Assembly: GCF_009908295.1 (NCBI RefSeq)
Contig: NZ_JAAALO010000002.1
Location: 595,490-659,489 of the forward strand
Reading direction: 5' to 3'
DNA: 64,000 bases
Source: Micromonospora rubida
Lineage (GTDB): Bacteria > Actinomycetota > Actinomycetes > Mycobacteriales > Micromonosporaceae
Shown here: positions 63,885 through 64,000 of the stretch, piece by piece
How positions within the stretch are numbered: the stretch's first letter is position 1
How the letters are laid out: every line of letters starts with the position of its first letter
The notes under the pieces: generated by a model
Databases searched by the model: none
Told to the model about the DNA's origin: nothing
What the model saw: only the letters and a program-made list of their open reading frames with translations
Position numbers and translations under genes: made by a program

Positions 63885-64000
<116 letters not shown>

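Overview
The window is about 73% G+C by eye and almost fully coding. It comes from the chromosome of a high-GC actinomycete, and the gene set and gene order look most like Micromonosporaceae. Supporting evidence (inference from established families): a conservon signalling operon, an F420-type luciferase-family oxidoreductase, a mycothiol-associated MDMPI-fold protein, an MmpS-like protein, an EspC/DUF1023 pair, and many leaderless starts with a TANNNT box 6-7 nt upstream. No rRNA, tRNA, CRISPR array, prophage or insertion sequence was seen.

Layout. 1-9.6 kb, mostly minus strand: a cell-wall and tRNA-modification block read acpS(truncated)-nnr-alr-hydrolase-tsaE-ung-MDMPI-tsaB-rimI-tsaD-small barrel protein. 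It holds TsaB, TsaD and TsaE for t6A37 synthesis, alanine racemase for the wall, and NAD(P)HX repair. 9.6-19 kb: an EspC-like/DUF1023 pair (+), glmS (-), an MmpS-like protein, an aminotransferase and a threonine-aldolase-like enzyme (+), then rplM-rpsI-glmM (-). GlmS and GlmM are two consecutive steps toward UDP-GlcNAc. 20-22.6 kb: a MazEF/PemK-like toxin-antitoxin pair (-), then a nitrate-assimilation relic translationally coupled to a HemD-winged-helix protein (+). 22.7-33 kb: a four-gene conservon (-), a divergent orphan solute-binding lipoprotein, and an ABC importer split over two divergent units plus an LLM flavin enzyme. 33-41 kb: a large Pro-rich membrane protein, an aldo-keto reductase, a methyltransferase/ABC-F/nucleotidyltransferase cluster resembling antibiotic self-protection, and another membrane protein. 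41-64 kb, all minus strand: the ribosomal superoperon, read rpsG-fusA-tuf / rpsJ (S10) to rplO (spc) / secY-adk-map / infA-rpmJ-rpsM-rpsK-rpsD-rpoA-rplQ-truA.

Points of most interest: (1) acpS is cut to its N-terminal third, directly upstream of and overlapping nnr. (2) A chimeric relic joins the N-terminus of an assimilatory nitrate reductase, with two cluster cysteines lost, to the C-terminus of NirD, beside an intact HemD-like regulator. (3) A recurrent composite element, made of a long palindrome next to a C-rich/G-rich tract, occurs three times; two copies run straight into the stop codon of a minus-strand gene. (4) Nine genes share a leaderless TANNNT-N6/7-start architecture. (5) The toxin-antitoxin promoter carries a 15-bp palindrome over its -35 box. 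(6) An ABC-F factor and a nucleotidyltransferase are coupled by a GTGA overlap.
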